DNA of 7,095 nucleotides from Deltaproteobacteria bacterium (GTDB taxonomy: Bacteria; Desulfobacterota; Deferrisomatia; Deferrisomatales; Deferrisomataceae): NCBI GenBank assembly GCA_013152215.1, contig JAADGT010000350.1, positions 5,295 through 12,389 of the forward strand, written 5' to 3'. Made by a program: the position numbers and the translations under genes. Under the pieces are notes generated by a model, which worked only from the letters and a program-made list of their open reading frames with translations, was not told the DNA's origin and did not search any database. This document shows positions 4,573 to 7,095 of the stretch, piece after piece; position 1 is the first letter of the stretch; the number at the start of each line of letters is the position of its first letter.

Positions 4573-5246
4573 GGGGTGCCCCGGGCTGCCTCCCGGGCCC
4601 GGTCCCACAGCCAGGCGGCCGGGTCCTCGAACGGAAGCCCGGCCAGCTGGCTCCGGTGGCAACCGAGGGCCTCCACCTTGCGCGCGAACACCCCGGTGAC
4701 GTCCACTCGGTGGTTGGGGTCCTCACTGGCCCAACACCACACCTCGGCCACCTTGTGGGGGGGCAGGCCTTCCTCCAGGAGCTCGGGAAAGGCCAGGGGA
4801 TCCCGGGCGTAGGGGAACACGGCGTCCAGGACCACCTGGCCTACCACCCGGTGATCCCGGTGCCACAGGTACCTCCGGTACGGGTCCGAGGTGACCACGA
4901 TCCTCGGCCGGAAGGCCCGGATCCACCGCACCATCTCGCGGCGGAACGCCGGTGTGTCCTCGAGCCCCTGGTCGGGCTCGCGCAGGAACACCACCTGGTC
5001 CACCCCCAGGATCCGGGCGGCGGCCCTCTGCTCGGCTTCCCTCACGCGGGCCAGGGCCCGCGGGTCGGCGTCCGGGTCGGCCGAGCCCTTCTCCCCGCTG
5101 GTGACCACCAGGTAGGCCACGTGCCGGCCCTCGTCGGTCCACCGTGCCACGGTTCCCCCGGCGCCGAGCTCGGCATCGTCGGGGTGGGGAGCCACCACCA
5201 GCAGGTCCACGGGGGTCACGTCGGGCGGTCGAAGGGATGGGAGCAC
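4527..5246 (-). CDS. PIG-L/LmbE-type N-deacetylase
   Basis: This 239-residue protein has the Rossmann-like PIG-L fold with the zinc-site motif PHPDDAELG (H21, D24) near the N-terminus and the distal motif HRDH (129-132), whose last His is the expected third zinc ligand. D23 is the likely general base. Family members remove acetyl from N-acetylglucosaminyl conjugates, as in MshB (mycothiol), BshB (bacillithiol) and GPI biosynthesis. The segment TSGEKGSADPDADPRALARVREAE is the typical post-beta2 region. The start is a GTG at 5246, chosen because GGAGGA (5251-5256) lies 4 nt before it. The gene follows the glycosyltransferase by 28 bp on the same strand and ends the operon. An enzyme that deacetylates the product of the upstream glycosyltransferase is the natural inference. 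The exact substrate is unknown. Confidence 0.92.
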   Translation of the reverse strand: MLPSLRPPDVTPVDLLVVAPHPDDAELGAGGTVARWTDEGRHVAYLVVTSGEKGSADPDADPRALARVREAEQRAAARILGVDQVVFLREPDQGLEDTPAFRREMVRWIRAFRPRIVVTSDPYRRYLWHRDHRVVGQVVLDAVFPYARDPLAFPELLEEGLPPHKVAEVWCWASEDPNHRVDVTGVFARKVEALGCHRSQLAGLPFEDPAAWLWDRAREAARGTPYELAEAFHRAVALP

Positions 5247-5274
5247 GGGGTCCTCCGTCGAGCCTGGGCCCGGA

Positions 5275-6462
5275 TCACGAGAAAGCTGCTACGGGAGCCG
5301 GCCGCACCAGCTCGTGGTACACGGCGGCCAGGTCTCCGGTGACCCGGTCCCAAGAGAACCGGGCCACGCTTCCCCGAATCCGGCCGGGGAGCCGGGGCAG
5401 GGCCAGGGCCGACCGAACGGCCTCGGCCAGGGCATCGGGGTCGGCCGCATGGGCCAGGCACCCGTTCTCGCCGGGACGGATCGCCTCCTCCGCCACCCCC
5501 ACCCGGGTGGAGGCCACGGGCGTGCCCGTGGCCAGGGCCTCCAGGATCACGAGGCCGAAGCTCTCGTACCGGCTCGGCACGACCACGGCGTCGGCCGCCG
5601 AGTAGAGAGCGGGGAGCCGATCGTGGCCCCGGGGACCTAGGTACCGGACCTGGCCCTCCACCCCCGCCTGCCGGGCCCATGCTTCCACCCGAGCGGCGTC
5701 GGCCGAACCCTCGCCCCCCACCACCCACAGCCTGATGTCCGGCCCCAACCGGGCCAGCGAGGCCAGAAGGAGGTCGAGGCCCTTGACCGGGGTGATCCGG
5801 CCCACGTACAGAACCAGGGGCCTGCCGTGGGGCCTCGGCGCCGAGGCCACGGGCCGGAACCTCTCCAGGTCCACGCCGCAGGGGACCACCTGCACCGGTG
5901 CGCCCGGGCAGCACCGCTCCAGCTCCCCCGCCTCCCGCAGGCTCGGCACGATCACCCGGTCGGCCGTCCGGCCCAGCCGGGCCTCCTCGTCCTGGCGGAC
6001 CCGAGGCTCGTCCTCGCCGCAGCCGAGGCGGTTCTTGACCGCGGCCAGGGTGTGGAACGTGATCGCGTGGGGAACGCCCCACCGGGCCGCCAGGCGCTCC
6101 CCGGCCAGGGCCGACAGCCAGTAGTGGCTGTGGGCCAGGTCGTAGGCGAGGCCGTTGCGCCTCCGGAACGTCTCCACCGCGGCTGCCACCTCCGGCACCC
6201 GGGCCCGGAGGGCCAGCTTGCCGGCCCGAGCGGAGACCCCGGGCTCGATCTCCACCAGCCGCACACCGGGGGCCAGGACACGCATCCCGGCCCCCCGGGA
6301 GCCCGGGGGAGAGGTGAACACGTCCACCCGGTGCCCCATCTGCGCCAGGTGCCGGGCGGTCTCCCGCACCACCACGCTCATGCCCCCGGTGTCCCGTGCC
6401 CCCAGGGAGCCCAGGGGGCTGGAGTGGAGGCACAGCAGGGCGATGCGCAGCGACGGCCGCAT
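5275..6462 (-). CDS. GT4-family glycosyltransferase, MshA-like
   Basis: This 395-residue GT-B retaining glycosyltransferase has a complete N-terminal acceptor domain, with HSSPLG (13-18) and DTGGMSVVV (24-32) closely resembling the HTSPL and GGMNVYV blocks of MshA. HSHYWLS (111-117) and FHTLAAVKN (136-144) follow, also as in MshA, where the Tyr and Thr of these motifs bind inositol phosphate. The C-terminal donor domain shows YVGRITPVKG (219-228) and the EX7E motif E300-SFGLVIL-E308, used to bind the nucleotide sugar. Family knowledge suggests UDP-GlcNAc or a similar donor; the acceptor is not certain. The ATG at 6462 overlaps the upstream acyltransferase stop as TGATG, indicating coupled translation; the longer frame to 6693 is a shadow of that gene. 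Sucrose-phosphate-synthase-like or surface-glycan GT4 enzymes share some of these blocks, so the MshA resemblance does not fix function. Confidence 0.9.
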   Translation of the reverse strand: MRPSLRIALLCLHSSPLGSLGARDTGGMSVVVRETARHLAQMGHRVDVFTSPPGSRGAGMRVLAPGVRLVEIEPGVSARAGKLALRARVPEVAAAVETFRRRNGLAYDLAHSHYWLSALAGERLAARWGVPHAITFHTLAAVKNRLGCGEDEPRVRQDEEARLGRTADRVIVPSLREAGELERCCPGAPVQVVPCGVDLERFRPVASAPRPHGRPLVLYVGRITPVKGLDLLLASLARLGPDIRLWVVGGEGSADAARVEAWARQAGVEGQVRYLGPRGHDRLPALYSAADAVVVPSRYESFGLVILEALATGTPVASTRVGVAEEAIRPGENGCLAHAADPDALAEAVRSALALPRLPGRIRGSVARFSWDRVTGDLAAVYHELVRPAPVAAFS

Positions 6463-7095
6463 CAGCGATCCCCCCCGCCCGACGGGCTCAACCGGGCCCG
6501 GAACCCCAACAGGGGCACGGCGCGGCCCCCGAGCCGGAACTTGTAGGGCTCGTCCCCTCGCAGGAACGTGTAGCGCACCATGCCACGATCGATGGCGTCT
6601 CGCACCGACAGCACCTTTGCCACCAACCCCACGCTGCGGTCGGCCCAGGCGGGGTCGAACCCGTTGTTGTAGAGGTGCGCCGTGTCCGCCCACGAGAACC
6701 CGAAGGTGGCCGCCACCGGCTGGCCCCCCGCCTCAAGGATGCCCAGGTCGAGCACCCCCTCTGCGGCCAGCGCGGCCGCGAGCCGGTGGAAAAACGAGAG
6801 CCTTTCGGGGGTCAGGAACGCCCGCTTCCGGGGCCGGCTTTCCCGGAACAGGCGCAGGAACACCGGAAGGTCGGCGGCCGGATCCAGGGATCGCCGCCAG
6901 ACCACCGGGCCGGCTTCCTCCAGGCGGCGCAGTTTTCGGCGGATCTCGTGGCGGTCGTGCTTGGAGAGGCGCTCCAGATAGCCCTCCCACGAGGCCGGTA
7001 GGTCCATCTCCACGGTGACCGCCACCCCGGGAAGGTCCAGGGCCAGCCCTGCGGCCCTCCAGCCCCGGACCAGCAGCGCGTCGGGCCGCACCGCC
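6462..7095 (-). CDS. GNAT acyltransferase, BioF2-like/CelD-BcsL family (5' truncated)
   Basis: The frame is open to the right edge and about 210 residues are visible, the C-terminal part of what is usually a 330-380-residue protein. The segment LSKHDRHEIRRKLRRLEE, then FLRLFRESRPRKRAFLTPER, LYNNGFDPAWADRSVGLV and the terminal RYTFLRGDEPYKFRLGGR follow the order seen in the Acetyltransf_6 (BioF2-like) GNAT domain, whose end characteristically reads FLRGDEPYK. Members transfer acyl or aminoacyl groups, often in polysaccharide or cell-envelope pathways. The apparent GTG at 7091 is not a credible start because the domain is already under way. It overlaps the glycosyltransferase start by one base (TGATG), so it is the upstream gene of an operon with the glycosyltransferase and deacetylase. 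FemAB-type aminoacyl transfer is an alternative within the same fold. Confidence 0.8.
   Translation of the reverse strand, partial: AVRPDALLVRGWRAAGLALDLPGVAVTVEMDLPASWEGYLERLSKHDRHEIRRKLRRLEEAGPVVWRRSLDPAADLPVFLRLFRESRPRKRAFLTPERLSFFHRLAAALAAEGVLDLGILEAGGQPVAATFGFSWADTAHLYNNGFDPAWADRSVGLVAKVLSVRDAIDRGMVRYTFLRGDEPYKFRLGGRAVPLLGFRARLSPSGGGDR

Noticed and set aside
6463..6693. Longer start for the glycosyltransferase
   Set aside because: The extra 77 residues are a frame-shifted reading of the acyltransferase gene; MRPSLRIALL at 6462 is the natural GT4 start.

Overview
This is a GC-rich bacterial window with dense gene packing and ordinary housekeeping content. A multiheme c-type cytochrome with class III (cytochrome c3/c7-like) spacing, the LL-diaminopimelate aminotransferase route to lysine and a small ferredoxin together suggest an anaerobic, metal- or sulfur-respiring deltaproteobacterium-type organism (Desulfobacterota/Desulfuromonadota-like). 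That placement is inference from gene content only.

Layout, left to right. (1) 2-376 (+): C-terminal part of a multiheme cytochrome c with five CxxCH sites, truncated at the left edge. (2) 380-937 (-): pgsA, convergent with the cytochrome and only 3 bp from it. (3) A 106-bp divergent spacer with a good promoter-like sequence, then 1044-1238 (+), a 64-aa single-cluster ferredoxin. (4) 1239-1377: a spacer carrying a composite repeat (copy A). (5) 1378-3311 (-): a two-gene unit, dapL then queC, with a 4-bp ATGA overlap. (6) 3312-3906: a 595-bp region with no convincing gene. It holds a 7-bp tandem repeat, further copies of the interspersed repeat in both orientations, and several dyads. (7) 3907-4572 (+): a histidine phosphatase whose 3' end overlaps the opposing gene by 46 bp. 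(8) 4527-7095 (-): a three-gene operon read right to left: a BioF2-like GNAT acyltransferase (truncated at the right edge), an MshA-like GT4 glycosyltransferase, and a PIG-L/LmbE-type deacetylase.

How the genes fit together. The right-hand operon combines glycosyl transfer, N-deacetylation and acyl transfer. This is the chemistry of mycothiol/bacillithiol-type pathways, but also of many cell-surface glycan clusters. The histidine phosphatase beside it could be unrelated. The left-hand genes (electron carriers, phospholipid head-group synthesis, lysine/peptidoglycan precursor, queuosine precursor) do not form one pathway.

The strongest unexplained signal is non-coding. A family of short repeats sharing the core CCCCATGCCCC occurs four times, twice on each strand, outside genes. 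One copy (1259-1309) joins two modules that are found separately, in inverted orientation, on the far side of dapL-queC. I found no complete mobile element, CRISPR array, tRNA or rRNA.
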